Part shown: in pieces, positions 6,747 through 15,077 of the stretch
Numbering within the stretch: position 1 is the first letter of the stretch
Layout of the letters: each line of letters begins with the position of its first letter
Assembly: GCF_004519545.1 (NCBI RefSeq)
Contig: NZ_SDKM01000031.1
Location: forward strand, 1 to 57,796
Direction: 5' to 3'
From: Nocardioides guangzhouensis
GTDB lineage: Bacteria; Actinomycetota; Actinomycetes; Propionibacteriales; Nocardioidaceae
Length of the DNA stretch: 57,796 bases
Notes under the pieces: model-generated
The model's database searches: none
What the model was told of the DNA's origin: nothing
The model's input: only the letters and a program-made list of their open reading frames with translations
Position numbers and translations under genes: made by a program

Positions 6747-9518
6747 TCACCCCACTGACGAGTAGGCGACCACGCCGCGACGCAGCCGGTCGGCGGTCTC
6801 GCGGGCCACGTCGCGCACCGGCGTGCCGGCGGCCGCGTCGGCCACCTGCAGCGCCAGGTCGACCAGCTGCTTCATCCAGCGCACGAAGTCGCCCGCAGCC
6901 AGGTCCACGACACCGAGCACGTCGTCCAGGGCGTCCCCCTCCGCCCAGCGGTACGCCGCCCACGCGAAGCCGAGGTCCGGCTCGCGGAGGTAGTCGACCC
7001 GGTGGTCCTTCTCGAGCGCGTCCAGCTGCCCCCACAGGTGCACCACGTCGCGCAGCGCTTCCCGGGAGCGGCCGCCCGGGATCCGTGGCGGTCGCGCGTC
7101 GTCGGGCCGCCGGGCCTCGTAGACCAGCGACGAGAGCACCGCAGCCAGCTCGGAGGCGTCGAGGTCCGCCCACAGCCCCTGCCGCAGCGCCTCGGCGGCG
7201 ACCAGGTCCATGTCGGAATAGATCCGGCGCAGGTGCACGCCGCGCGGGGTCACCGTGTCACCGTCGAGGTACTCCAGCGCGGTCAGCACCTCGCACACCC
7301 GGTCGAACTGCCGGGCGATGGTGTTGGTGCGCTGCTCGACCCGCCGCTTCAGGGTCTTCGCGTCCCGGTCGAGCTTGAACCACCGCTCGCCCCAGCGGGC
7401 GTGGTCCTCCCGCTCCGGGCACTGGTGGCAGGGGTGCGCCTTGAGCGCGGCCCGCAACCGGTCGATCTCGGGGTCCGCCCCGGTCGTGGGGCCGCCGCGG
7501 GGCGGGCGCTTCGACGGGGGCGGCGGGGTCAGCCCGTGGGTCCGGTCCCGCAGCGCGGAGGCCACGTCACGACGCTGCTGCGGGTTGCGGCCGCTGAAGT
7601 TGCGCGGCAGCCGCATCCGGGTGATCGCGGCCACCGGCGTCGGGAAGTCGATCAGGCTGAGCCGCCGGGCCTGCCGACCGGCCGTGACGACGTACGGGCG
7701 CGGTCCCTCGGCGCCGAGGCCGGGGTCGACGACCACGGCCATGCCGGCGAACTTCCCGGCGGGCACGTCGATGACGTCGCCGGGGCGCAGCCTCTCCAGC
7801 GACTGCAGCACCTCGTCGCGGCGGTCGGACTTCCGGGCCCGGGCAGCGTTCTTCTCCGCGTCCGAGAGCCGGCGCCGGAGGGCGGCGTACTCCATGAAGT
7901 CGCCGAGGTGGCACTGCGCGGCCTCGGCGTACCCGGCCAGGGCGTCCTCGCTCTTGCGCAGCTGCCTGGCGAGTCCGACCACCGCCTTGTCGGCCTGGAA
8001 CTGCGCGAACGACGACTCGAGCAGCTCGCGGGCGCGCTCGCGGCCGAACTGGTGCACGAGGTTGACCGCCATGTTGTATGACGGCCGGAACGACGAGCGG
8101 AGCGGGTAGGTGCGGGTGGAGGCCAGCCCGGCGACCTCCTTGGGGCTCATCCCGGGCTCCCACAGCACCACCCCGTGACCCTCGACGTCGAGCCCCCGGC
8201 GGCCGGCCCGGCCGGTGAGCTGGGTGTACTCCCCCGGCGTCAGGTCGACGTGCGCCTCGCCGTTCCACTTGCTGAGCTTCTCGAGCACGACGGTGCGAGC
8301 GGGCATGTTGATGCCGAGCGCCAGCGTCTCGGTGGCGAAGACCACCTTGCACAGGCCCCGCAGGTAGAGCTCCTCGACGCACTCCTTGAACGTCGGCAGC
8401 ATGCCGGCGTGGTGGGCGGCGACGCCGCGGGTCAGGCCGTCGAGGAACTCGTGGTAGCCGAGGACGTGCAGGTCCTCCTCGGGCAGGTGTCGGCACTGCT
8501 CCTCGACGAACTGGTAGACCTCGTCGCGCTCCTCCGGGGTGGTCAGCCGCAGGTTGGCCTCCACGCACTGGGTGACGGCGGCGTCGCAGCCGACCCTGCT
8601 GAAGATGAAGTAGATCGCCGGGAGCAGGCCCTCGGAGTCCAGCCGGCTGACCACGTCGAACCGGGTCGGCAGGTAGGTCCGCCGCCCCTGCGGCCGGCTG
8701 CCGCGGCCCCGGTTGCCCTTCTTGTCGCGGCGGTCGCGCATCCGCGAGGCGGCCCAGTCGTCGCGGGCGACCTTGAGCAGCTCCGGGTTGACCCGGGCGC
8801 CCTCCTGGGCGAAGCCGGCCTGGGCTAGCTCCTCCTCGCCGTCGAAGAGGTCGAACAGCCGCCGGCCGACCATGACGTGCTGGAAGAGCGGCACCGGGCG
8901 CAGCTCCTCGACGATCGTGGTCGTGCCGCCGCGCACCGTCTCCAGCCACTCGCCGAACTCCTCGGCGTTCGACACGGTGGCGCTCAGCGAGACCACGGCG
9001 ACGCTGTCGGGCAGGTGGATGATGACCTCCTCCCAGACCGCGCCGCGGGACCGGTCGGCGAGGTAGTGCACCTCGTCCATCACCACGAAGCCGAGGCCCA
9101 GCAGCGTCCGGGACGCGGCGTACAGCATGTTGCGGAGGACCTCGGTGGTCATCACCACGATCGGGGCCTCGCCGTTGATCGTGTTGTCGCCGGTGAGCAG
9201 GCCGACCTTCTCGGGGCCGTAGCGGCGGACGAGGTCCTGGTACTTCTGGTTGCTCAGCGCCTTGATCGGGGTCGTGTAGAAGCACTTGCGCCCGGACTCC
9301 AGCGCCAGGTGCACGGCGAACTCGCCGACGATGGTCTTGCCGGAGCCGGTCGGGGCGGCGACCAGCACGCCGCTGCCGTCCTCGAGCTCGTGGCAGGCGC
9401 GGACCTGGAAGTCGTCGAGCGGGAAGTCGTAGAGCGAGGCGAAGTCGGTGAACACCGGGTGCTGCCGGCCGCGGCGGTACTCGGCGTACCGCTCGGCGGG
9501 GCTGGAGGCGTCGTTCAT
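6747..9518 (-). CDS. helY: HelY-type Ski2/Mtr4-like DEAD/DEAH-box RNA helicase
   Basis: A 923-residue superfamily 2 helicase related to eukaryotic Mtr4/Ski2, as in mycobacterial HelY. Motifs are clear: Q-region DFPLDDFQVRACHELEDGSG, Walker A APTGSGKT (55-62), motif II DEVH (148-151), motif III SAT (179-181) and motif VI QLTGRAGRRG. A long C-terminal region follows with CHQCPEREDHARWGERWFKL, as in the actinobacterial DUF3516/DSHCT-type tail. The likely job is RNA unwinding in RNA turnover. The start ATG lies 14 bases after the dagK stop because of a 17-bp duplication at the junction. It is the last gene of the long minus-strand run. Confidence 0.93.
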   Translation of the reverse strand: MNDASSPAERYAEYRRGRQHPVFTDFASLYDFPLDDFQVRACHELEDGSGVLVAAPTGSGKTIVGEFAVHLALESGRKCFYTTPIKALSNQKYQDLVRRYGPEKVGLLTGDNTINGEAPIVVMTTEVLRNMLYAASRTLLGLGFVVMDEVHYLADRSRGAVWEEVIIHLPDSVAVVSLSATVSNAEEFGEWLETVRGGTTTIVEELRPVPLFQHVMVGRRLFDLFDGEEELAQAGFAQEGARVNPELLKVARDDWAASRMRDRRDKKGNRGRGSRPQGRRTYLPTRFDVVSRLDSEGLLPAIYFIFSRVGCDAAVTQCVEANLRLTTPEERDEVYQFVEEQCRHLPEEDLHVLGYHEFLDGLTRGVAAHHAGMLPTFKECVEELYLRGLCKVVFATETLALGINMPARTVVLEKLSKWNGEAHVDLTPGEYTQLTGRAGRRGLDVEGHGVVLWEPGMSPKEVAGLASTRTYPLRSSFRPSYNMAVNLVHQFGRERARELLESSFAQFQADKAVVGLARQLRKSEDALAGYAEAAQCHLGDFMEYAALRRRLSDAEKNAARARKSDRRDEVLQSLERLRPGDVIDVPAGKFAGMAVVVDPGLGAEGPRPYVVTAGRQARRLSLIDFPTPVAAITRMRLPRNFSGRNPQQRRDVASALRDRTHGLTPPPPSKRPPRGGPTTGADPEIDRLRAALKAHPCHQCPEREDHARWGERWFKLDRDAKTLKRRVEQRTNTIARQFDRVCEVLTALEYLDGDTVTPRGVHLRRIYSDMDLVAAEALRQGLWADLDASELAAVLSSLVYEARRPDDARPPRIPGGRSREALRDVVHLWGQLDALEKDHRVDYLREPDLGFAWAAYRWAEGDALDDVLGVVDLAAGDFVRWMKQLVDLALQVADAAAGTPVRDVARETADRLRRGVVAYSSVG

Positions 9519-9549
9519 GCCAGCACCGTCCTCATGCCAGCACCGTGAG
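9516..9549 (-). repeat. 17-bp tandem duplication at the dagK-helY junction
   Basis: Two copies (9516-9532 and 9533-9549) share their first 14 bases, catgccagcaccgt. On the coding strand the first copy supplies the dagK stop (in an ATGA) and the second supplies the helY start. The ancestral state was probably a four-base ATGA overlap. The duplicated segment now provides AGGACGG upstream of the helY ATG. Confidence 0.85.
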
Positions 9550-10404
9550 CGCGGCGGGCGCGCACGAGACGGTCAGCGGCAACGGCCCGAACCTCTCGCC
9601 GTCGGCGTAGGTCACGATCCCGGGCGCCGCCACGGTGACCTCCCGGACCCGGTGGTGCTCGTACTGCGGGTGGGTGACGTGGGTGCCCTTGAACAGCTTC
9701 GGGTAGGTGCGCACCAGGTCCGGCTTGCTCATCGGCTTGATGATCACGACGTCCAGCATGCCGTCGTCGACAAGGGCGCCCTCGGTGATGCGCAGCCCAC
9801 CGCCGAACGACGGCCCGTTGCCGACCGCGACCAGCATGGCGTCGAGCCGCCGGGTCGCGCCGTCCAGGTCGAGCGTGTATGGGATCGGCTCGAAGACCCG
9901 CAGCTCGGCCAGCGTGGCCAGGTTGTAGCGCATCTGCCCGCGCGGCCAGGTCATCCGGTTGGCCCGCTCGTTGACCACGGCGTCGAAACCCGCCGCGAGC
10001 ACGGTCACGAAGTAGCGGTCGCCGGAGCGGGCCAGGTCGAGGGTACGGCGCCGGGAGGCCACCACCACGTCGGCCGCCGCGGCCGGGTCCCGGCGCGGGA
10101 TGTCGAGGTAGCGGGCCACGTCGTTGCCGGTGCCGGCCGGGACGATGCCGAGCGCGACCCCGGTGTCGGCCACGGCCTGCGCCGCAAGGTGCACGAGGCC
10201 GTCGCCACCGCAGACGACGAGCGCCTCCACACCGTCGGCAACGGCCCGGTCCGCGAGCACCCGGGCCTCGTCGGCATCGCGGCCGACCAGGTCCTCCACC
10301 ACGAAGCCGGCGGCGCGGAGCCGGGGCAGGGCGACGGCGGCGTAACGCGCGCCCCTGCCCTTGCCCGAGGTGGGGTTGGTCAGGAAGGCGATCCGGCGAG
10401 CCAC
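9532..10404 (-). CDS. Diacylglycerol kinase-family lipid kinase
   Basis: A 290-residue DagK-type lipid kinase. Motifs: NPTSGKGRG at the N-terminus, the nucleotide-binding GGDG loop in VVCGGDGLVHLAAQAV, and PAGTGNDVARYLDIP. The C-terminal beta-sandwich includes a DDGMLDVVI block. Members phosphorylate diacylglycerol or related lipids at the membrane and recycle DAG into phospholipid synthesis; in mycobacteria relatives act on phosphatidylinositol mannoside or phytosphingosine precursors. The precise lipid is not predictable. It sits directly upstream of helY. Confidence 0.9.
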   Translation of the reverse strand: MARRIAFLTNPTSGKGRGARYAAVALPRLRAAGFVVEDLVGRDADEARVLADRAVADGVEALVVCGGDGLVHLAAQAVADTGVALGIVPAGTGNDVARYLDIPRRDPAAAADVVVASRRRTLDLARSGDRYFVTVLAAGFDAVVNERANRMTWPRGQMRYNLATLAELRVFEPIPYTLDLDGATRRLDAMLVAVGNGPSFGGGLRITEGALVDDGMLDVVIIKPMSKPDLVRTYPKLFKGTHVTHPQYEHHRVREVTVAAPGIVTYADGERFGPLPLTVSCAPAALTVLA

Positions 10405-10426
10405 ACCCGGACCCTATCCGCCGTGG

Positions 10427-10843
10427 TCACTCGTCGCGCCGCACGACACCGAGCCGCAGGGCCACCACGTAGTCGTCCGGCCGGGCGCCGACGGCCCGGG
10501 CCAGCCGCCCGACCACGTCGACGATCCGGTCGGCGGCGAACCCGGTGCCGGGCACGGCGAGGGCCGGAGTGCCGTCGTACGCCACCAGCAGGACCTGTCC
10601 GTTGCGCCAGGCCTGGTGGGCGTGGCGCCGGGTCTCCTCCCCCACGACGGGCACGGGGTAGGCCTGGTCGACCGCCAGCAGGTCGCAGGGCTGCTCCTGG
10701 GCGTCCCGACCGGGGTCGTCCGCGCGGAGCACGCCCCGCACGTGGAAGCCGGTCCGGTCGGCCTCCCGGGCCTGCCAGGTGACGCAGCCGGTGCCCAGCC
10801 AGTCCGGGAGGTCGAAGGGGTCCAGCTCGTCGAGATCGGGCAC
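10427..10843 (-). CDS. Conserved hypothetical protein between tatC and dagK
   Basis: The product is 138 residues if the GTG at 10843 is used, which gives an N-terminus VPDLDELDPFDLPDWLGTG; an upstream start at 10882 would add 13 residues of poor quality. The sequence has a mixed alpha/beta character with no transmembrane segment and no motif I recognise (conserved-looking parts: CVTWQAREADR, DLLAVDQAYP, and VGRLARAVGARPDDYVV). It is codirectional with tatAC upstream and dagK downstream. Function unknown. Confidence 0.7.
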   Translation of the reverse strand: MPDLDELDPFDLPDWLGTGCVTWQAREADRTGFHVRGVLRADDPGRDAQEQPCDLLAVDQAYPVPVVGEETRRHAHQAWRNGQVLLVAYDGTPALAVPGTGFAADRIVDVVGRLARAVGARPDDYVVALRLGVVRRDE

Positions 10844-10909
10844 GGGCCCAGTCAAGCACGACCGCTCCGGCGGCCCGGGCACACCCTCGCGCGGTCGTAC
10901 GGCGGCCGG

Positions 10910-11752
10910 TCAGTCCAGCGGGGACTGCTGGTCGTCGTCGAGCCGGGCCAGCACGTTCCGGTCGCGCCGGCGCCGGTCGAGCACCCGGCAGATCAGCTCG
11001 GAGACCAGGAACAGCGCCACCATCGGGATCGCCAGGAACAGCATCGAGAACGGGTCGGTGGAGGGTGTCGCGACCGCGGCGAACACGAAGACCCCGACGA
11101 TGATCCACGGTCGGTGTGCCCCCAGCGCCTTGCCGCTGAGGATGCCGGCGAGGTTCAACAGGATCACGAAGACCGGGATCTCGAAGGCGATGCCGAAGAC
11201 CAGCAGCGTCCGGGTCAGGAAGGTGAGGTAGTCACCGAACTCGATCAGGTTGGTCAGGTCCGCCGGGGTGAACGAGATCAGCACTTCGAGGCCCTTGGGG
11301 AGGGTGAGGTAGCCGACCGCGGCACCGACCAGGAACAGCGGCCCCGCGACCGCCGCGAACACCCGGGTCCACTTGCGTTCGTTCTTGTGCAGCCCGGGGA
11401 GGATGAACGCCCAGATCTGGTAGAGCCACAGCGGGCTGGTCAGGACCACCGCGGTGACGCCGCACAGCTTCAGGTGCAGCATCAGCGGGCCGCCGGCGCC
11501 GTTGATCGTCGGCGTCGTGGTGACGTCCTCGCCGAGGGCGTCACGGGCGTCCTCGTAGGGCTTGAGGATCAGCTCGAAGATCTGGTCGAAGAAGAACAGC
11601 GAGACGATCGTGCCGACGGTCAGGATGACCGCGATCTTGAGGATCCGGGCCCGGAGCTCGCGGAGGTGGTCCGAGAGCGCCATCCGGCCGTCGTCGCCGA
11701 TCTCGTGCCGCGGGCGGCCACGGAACAGCTCGACCACGCCCGCGATCGTCAT
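10910..11752 (-). CDS. tatC: Sec-independent protein translocase TatC
   Basis: A 280-residue polytopic membrane protein. TatC hallmarks: the cytoplasmic N-terminus MALSDHLRELRARILK with the HLxELR signal-recognition motif, six hydrophobic segments, and the loop KNERKWTRVFA followed by FAFEIPVF-like sequence (GIAFEIPVFVILL). TatC binds twin-arginine signal peptides and, with TatA, forms the Tat translocase for folded proteins. It follows tatA by 39 bases in the same operon. A charged C-terminal tail (RRRRDRNVLARLDDDQQ) is cytoplasmic. Confidence 0.95.
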   Translation of the reverse strand: MTIAGVVELFRGRPRHEIGDDGRMALSDHLRELRARILKIAVILTVGTIVSLFFFDQIFELILKPYEDARDALGEDVTTTPTINGAGGPLMLHLKLCGVTAVVLTSPLWLYQIWAFILPGLHKNERKWTRVFAAVAGPLFLVGAAVGYLTLPKGLEVLISFTPADLTNLIEFGDYLTFLTRTLLVFGIAFEIPVFVILLNLAGILSGKALGAHRPWIIVGVFVFAAVATPSTDPFSMLFLAIPMVALFLVSELICRVLDRRRRDRNVLARLDDDQQSPLD

Positions 11753-11791
11753 GGCATGCCTGTCACGGTGAAGAGGGTACGTCGGCGCCGG

Positions 11792-12061
11792 TCAGCCGGC
11801 AGTGGGGCCGTTGTGCTCCTCGCGAGCGCGCCGCTCCTCGGCCTCACGGGCGGCGGCCGCGTCGATCTGTCGCTGCTCGGGAGTCTTCTGGTCGTCGTCA
11901 TCGTCGTCGATGAGGCCCTTGGTCTCGGCCTTGAAGATCCGCAGCGCCCGGCCGCTACCCCGTGCCAGCTCGGGCAGCTTCTTGGCGCCGAAGAGCAGCA
12001 CCAGCACGAGCAGGATCAGGATCATCTCGGGGACACCGGGGGTAGTGATCAGCGGAGTCAT
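11792..12061 (-). CDS. tatA: Twin-arginine translocase subunit TatA
   Basis: An 89-residue protein with one N-terminal transmembrane helix (MILILLVLVLLFGAKKLPEL), the FGAKKLPEL hinge, and an amphipathic helix ARGSGRALRIFKAETKG. An acidic run of six Asp follows, then an Ala/Glu-rich tail. This is the pore-forming component of the Tat system. Only A-type and C-type genes are seen here, the minimal arrangement; a TatB could lie elsewhere. It is directly downstream of pafC. Confidence 0.95.
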   Translation of the reverse strand: MTPLITTPGVPEMILILLVLVLLFGAKKLPELARGSGRALRIFKAETKGLIDDDDDDQKTPEQRQIDAAAAREAEERRAREEHNGPTAG

Positions 12062-12107
12062 GGGTTCCTCACCTCGGTCGAACGAACGTCGTCCATCGTA
12101 CGCCGCC

Positions 12108-13082
12108 TCACGAGTAGAGACGGAGTGCGTCCCGGGCCGCGGCGGTGAACGACTCGGTGAGCTCCTGGGGGCGCACCACCGCCGCGGACGGGGACAGTCG
12201 GAGCAGCAGCCGGGTCAGCCACCGCGGGTCGGCGACGTACAGGTCCACCTCGAGGCCGCCGTCGCCGGTCTCCCGTGTGGCCTCGACGGGGTAGTACTCC
12301 GCCACCCAGCGTGCCTCGGGGCGCAGCAGGAGGGTCACCAGCGCGTTGTCCGCGGCCGGCTGGAACAGGGTGTCGCGCAGGTCCAGCGGCGGCACCTCCG
12401 GGTGCGCCTGGGCCGGTGCGTCGAGCACCTCGGCCGCGCGCACCCGGTCCATCCGGAACAGCCGGCGGTTGTCCGCGACGTGGCACCAGGCCTGGAGGTA
12501 CGCCGAGCCCTGGGCGTCGACGAGCTCCAGCGGGTCGACCGTGCGCACGGTCTCCTCGTCTCGCGAGGGGACGTAGTAGGTGAGCCGGACCTGCCGTCCC
12601 TCGGTGATCGCCTGCCCGAGCCGGGCCCGCAGCGCGGCGGCCTCCCGCTGCCCGCGGGGCAGGTGCACGTCGACCCGGCCGGTGGCCACGCGGCCGTCCT
12701 CGGCGGCGCCCTCGAGCTTGGCGAGGACGCTGTCGAGGCTGGCCAGGGTGGCGCCGTCGGCGGACTCGCGCAGCGTGCGCAGGGCGACGATCATGGCCGA
12801 GGCCTCGGCCGGCGAGAGCCGCAGCGGGGCGCGCAGGTAGTCGGCGTTGGTGATCCGGATGACGCCCTCGCCGTCGAGCGCGTCGAGGTCGACCTCGATC
12901 AGGTCGCCCGGCAGCCAGCCCGGCCAGCCGCAGTAGATGAGGACCCGGAGGTCCTTGACCAGCTGGTCGGGTGCCACGCCGAGCGCCGCGGCCGCCTCGT
13001 CGACCGCCATCGCGCCCCGGCGCTGGATCAGCGGCACCAGGGCCAGCAGCCGGCCGACCTGCTCCTTGGCTCCCCCGCTCAT
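12108..13082 (-). CDS. pafC: WYL-domain regulator PafC
   Basis: A 324-residue WYL-domain transcription factor. The start ATG at 13082 overlaps the pafB stop as ATGA. The N-terminal winged helix covers EQVGRLLALVPLIQRRGAMA and DEAAAALGVAPDQLVKDLR. The WYL core appears as RQVRLTYYVPSRDEET, with DPLELVDAQGSAYLQAWCH. PafB and PafC form an obligate heterodimer that activates the LexA/RecA-independent DNA-damage response in mycobacteria. Despite the name, they are not needed for pupylation. The N-terminal sequence runs directly into an HTH without extra domains. Confidence 0.93.
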   Translation of the reverse strand: MSGGAKEQVGRLLALVPLIQRRGAMAVDEAAAALGVAPDQLVKDLRVLIYCGWPGWLPGDLIEVDLDALDGEGVIRITNADYLRAPLRLSPAEASAMIVALRTLRESADGATLASLDSVLAKLEGAAEDGRVATGRVDVHLPRGQREAAALRARLGQAITEGRQVRLTYYVPSRDEETVRTVDPLELVDAQGSAYLQAWCHVADNRRLFRMDRVRAAEVLDAPAQAHPEVPPLDLRDTLFQPAADNALVTLLLRPEARWVAEYYPVEATRETGDGGLEVDLYVADPRWLTRLLLRLSPSAAVVRPQELTESFTAAARDALRLYS

Positions 13083-14071
13083 GCCGGTCCCTTCCCGCTG
13101 CCGGTCGGCTCCCCGAGAGCCCCGGCCAGCCGGCGTACGACCAGGTCGCGGACCTCGTCGGGGGCCTCCACGCAGGCGTCGGCGCCGTACGACATGACCT
13201 CCTCGGCGAACGAGGAGACGGTGCCGTAGGCGACCGTGAGCCGGTCCCAGCCGGTCGTGCCGTCGGGGCCGGTCACCCCGGACTCCTCGCCGGTGGCGTG
13301 CCGGCGCATGCCCAGGCACGTGCCGGAGCGGACCAGGACGCTGCCGTGGTGGGTGTTCGGCGCCGGCGCCAGCCGCCGGGTGATCTCGCGCAGGTCGGTG
13401 CCCGGCGGGATCTCGTAGGCGCCGCCCTTGCCGACCCGCTTCACGGCGCTGCGGACCCGGCTGAGCCGGAACATCCGCTCCTCGTCGCGGTCGGCGTCGC
13501 GACCCACGACGTACCAGCGGCCGGAGTAGGACACCACGCCCCACGGCTCGAGGGTGCGGGTGGTGACCTCCGCGGAGCCGCTGCGCTGGTAGTCGAACTT
13601 CACCCGGACCCGGTCCAGCGAGGCCTCCCAGAACGCGTCGAACTGGGGGTCCTGGACGGTCACGACCGGGCTGGCCAGGTCGAGCCGGGTGCGGTCGACG
13701 TCGACACCGGCCGCGGTGAGCTTGGCGAGGGCGTCGCTGGTGTGGGCGGCGAGCCCGGCGTGCTGCCAGACCCGGGTGGCCAGCCCGATCACGGCCGCCT
13801 CGTCGGCGGTCAGGTCGATGCCGGGCAGGGCGAAGTCGTCGGGGCGGATGCGGTAGCCGGGCTCGTCGAAGAATGCGTCGATGCTGGCCACCTCGACCGG
13901 GACGCCGAGCGCGCGCAGCTCGTCCTTGTCCCGCTCGAACATCCGCTCGAAGGCCTCGTTGGTGGCCTCGGCGTACGGCGGGACGGTCTCGCGGATCCGC
14001 TGCTTGGAGATGTAGTGACGCTGGACGAGCAGCAGGATCAGCAGGTTGAGCAGGCGCTCGCTCTTGGTCAC
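13079..14071 (-). CDS. pafB: WYL-domain regulator PafB
   Basis: A 330-residue partner of PafC with the same architecture. The N-terminal HTH (MTKSERLLNLLILLLVQRHY, KQRIRETVPPYAEATNEAFE) is followed by the WYL domain: RVKFDYQRSGSAEVTTRTLE, then PWGVVSYSGRWYVVGRDADR. The C-terminal WCX region reaches the ATGA overlap with pafC, so the two proteins should be made in equal amounts. It is 20 bases downstream of the FKBP gene in the proteasome-linked run. Confidence 0.93.
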   Translation of the reverse strand: MTKSERLLNLLILLLVQRHYISKQRIRETVPPYAEATNEAFERMFERDKDELRALGVPVEVASIDAFFDEPGYRIRPDDFALPGIDLTADEAAVIGLATRVWQHAGLAAHTSDALAKLTAAGVDVDRTRLDLASPVVTVQDPQFDAFWEASLDRVRVKFDYQRSGSAEVTTRTLEPWGVVSYSGRWYVVGRDADRDEERMFRLSRVRSAVKRVGKGGAYEIPPGTDLREITRRLAPAPNTHHGSVLVRSGTCLGMRRHATGEESGVTGPDGTTGWDRLTVAYGTVSSFAEEVMSYGADACVEAPDEVRDLVVRRLAGALGEPTGSGKGPA

Positions 14072-14091
14072 GGCCTCACCCCCGGGATGGC

Positions 14092-15012
14092 TCAGGCCAC
14101 GCCGAGCACGTCGATGACGAAGGCGAGCGTGTCGTCGCCCTGGATGTCCTTGCCGGAGCCCTTCGCGCCGTAGCCGTACTTCGGGGGCACCAGGATCAGC
14201 ACCCGGCTGCCCTGCTTCACGCCGACCAGGCCCTGGTCCCAGCCCTTGATATAGCCACCCACGCCGACCTGGCGGGCCTCCAGGGTGTCGGAGCTGAACG
14301 ACTCGTCGAAGGGCTTCTTGCCGTCGTAGGTCTGGCCGAGGTAGCGGACCACGGCGTAGTCCTTCTTCTCGATGGCCGGGCCGTCGCCCTCGACCAGCGT
14401 GATCACCTTCAGGTCCTTCTTCGGCTTGACGCCGGGGGCGAACTTCAGGGCGGTGACCTTGCCGTCCTTCTCGACCGGGACCGGCCAGCCCTTCGAGACC
14501 GTCTTCTCGGTGCCCTGGGGGGCGTCGAGCACGTTGCTCAGGATGTCGACGACGAAGACCACGGAGTCGCCGTTTCCGATGTAGAGGTCGGGGTTGCCCT
14601 GGTTCTGGAACGCGTCCTTCGGCGTGGCCAGCACCTCGACCCGGGAACCGGTCTTCTGCCCGGCGATGGCGTCCTTGAGCGCCGGGAGCGTGTCCTTGGA
14701 CAGGGTGACCACCTGCGGGGTCTTCTGGTCCCAGCTGGAGAGGGCCTTCTCGCCGGTGTACCCGTTGCCGATGTAGAGGTGGACCATCGCGGTGCCGTCG
14801 TCCGCGATCGGGGCGCCGTCGCCCTCGGTCAGGACCTTGGTCTCCGTGGTGCTGCGGTTCAGCTCCCCGTCGTACGTCACCTTGGGGGCCTGGCCGAACT
14901 CGCCGGTGACCTTGACCGCGCCGGTGTTCCCGGAGCCGTCGTCGTCACCGCACGCGGACAGGCCGACGAGCAGCAGGCTGAGGGTTCCGAGGGTTACTAC
15001 GAGGCGACGCAC
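14092..15012 (-). CDS. FKBP-type peptidyl-prolyl isomerase, tandem-domain lipoprotein
   Basis: The GTG start at 15012, preceded by AAGGTAGG, gives a 306-residue protein with a lipoprotein signal peptide: VRRLVVTLGTLSLLLVGLSA followed by the lipobox Cys21. The C-terminal FKBP domain is clear (VVRYLGQTYDGKKPFDESF, GGYIKGWDQGLVGVKQGSRV, then IPP-like VPPKYGYGAKGS). An upstream region (VMVHLYIGNGYTGEK-like, GSRVEVLATPKDAF) looks like a second, divergent FKBP domain. Role: extracytoplasmic membrane-anchored folding catalyst. This FKBP commonly sits between pafA and pafB in actinobacteria. Confidence 0.9.
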   Translation of the reverse strand: MRRLVVTLGTLSLLLVGLSACGDDDGSGNTGAVKVTGEFGQAPKVTYDGELNRSTTETKVLTEGDGAPIADDGTAMVHLYIGNGYTGEKALSSWDQKTPQVVTLSKDTLPALKDAIAGQKTGSRVEVLATPKDAFQNQGNPDLYIGNGDSVVFVVDILSNVLDAPQGTEKTVSKGWPVPVEKDGKVTALKFAPGVKPKKDLKVITLVEGDGPAIEKKDYAVVRYLGQTYDGKKPFDESFSSDTLEARQVGVGGYIKGWDQGLVGVKQGSRVLILVPPKYGYGAKGSGKDIQGDDTLAFVIDVLGVA

Positions 15013-15077
15013 GGTCCTACCTTCATCGATCCGGGTGCATGAGCGCGCACAGCCTAACCGGGGATCCTGAAGATTCC

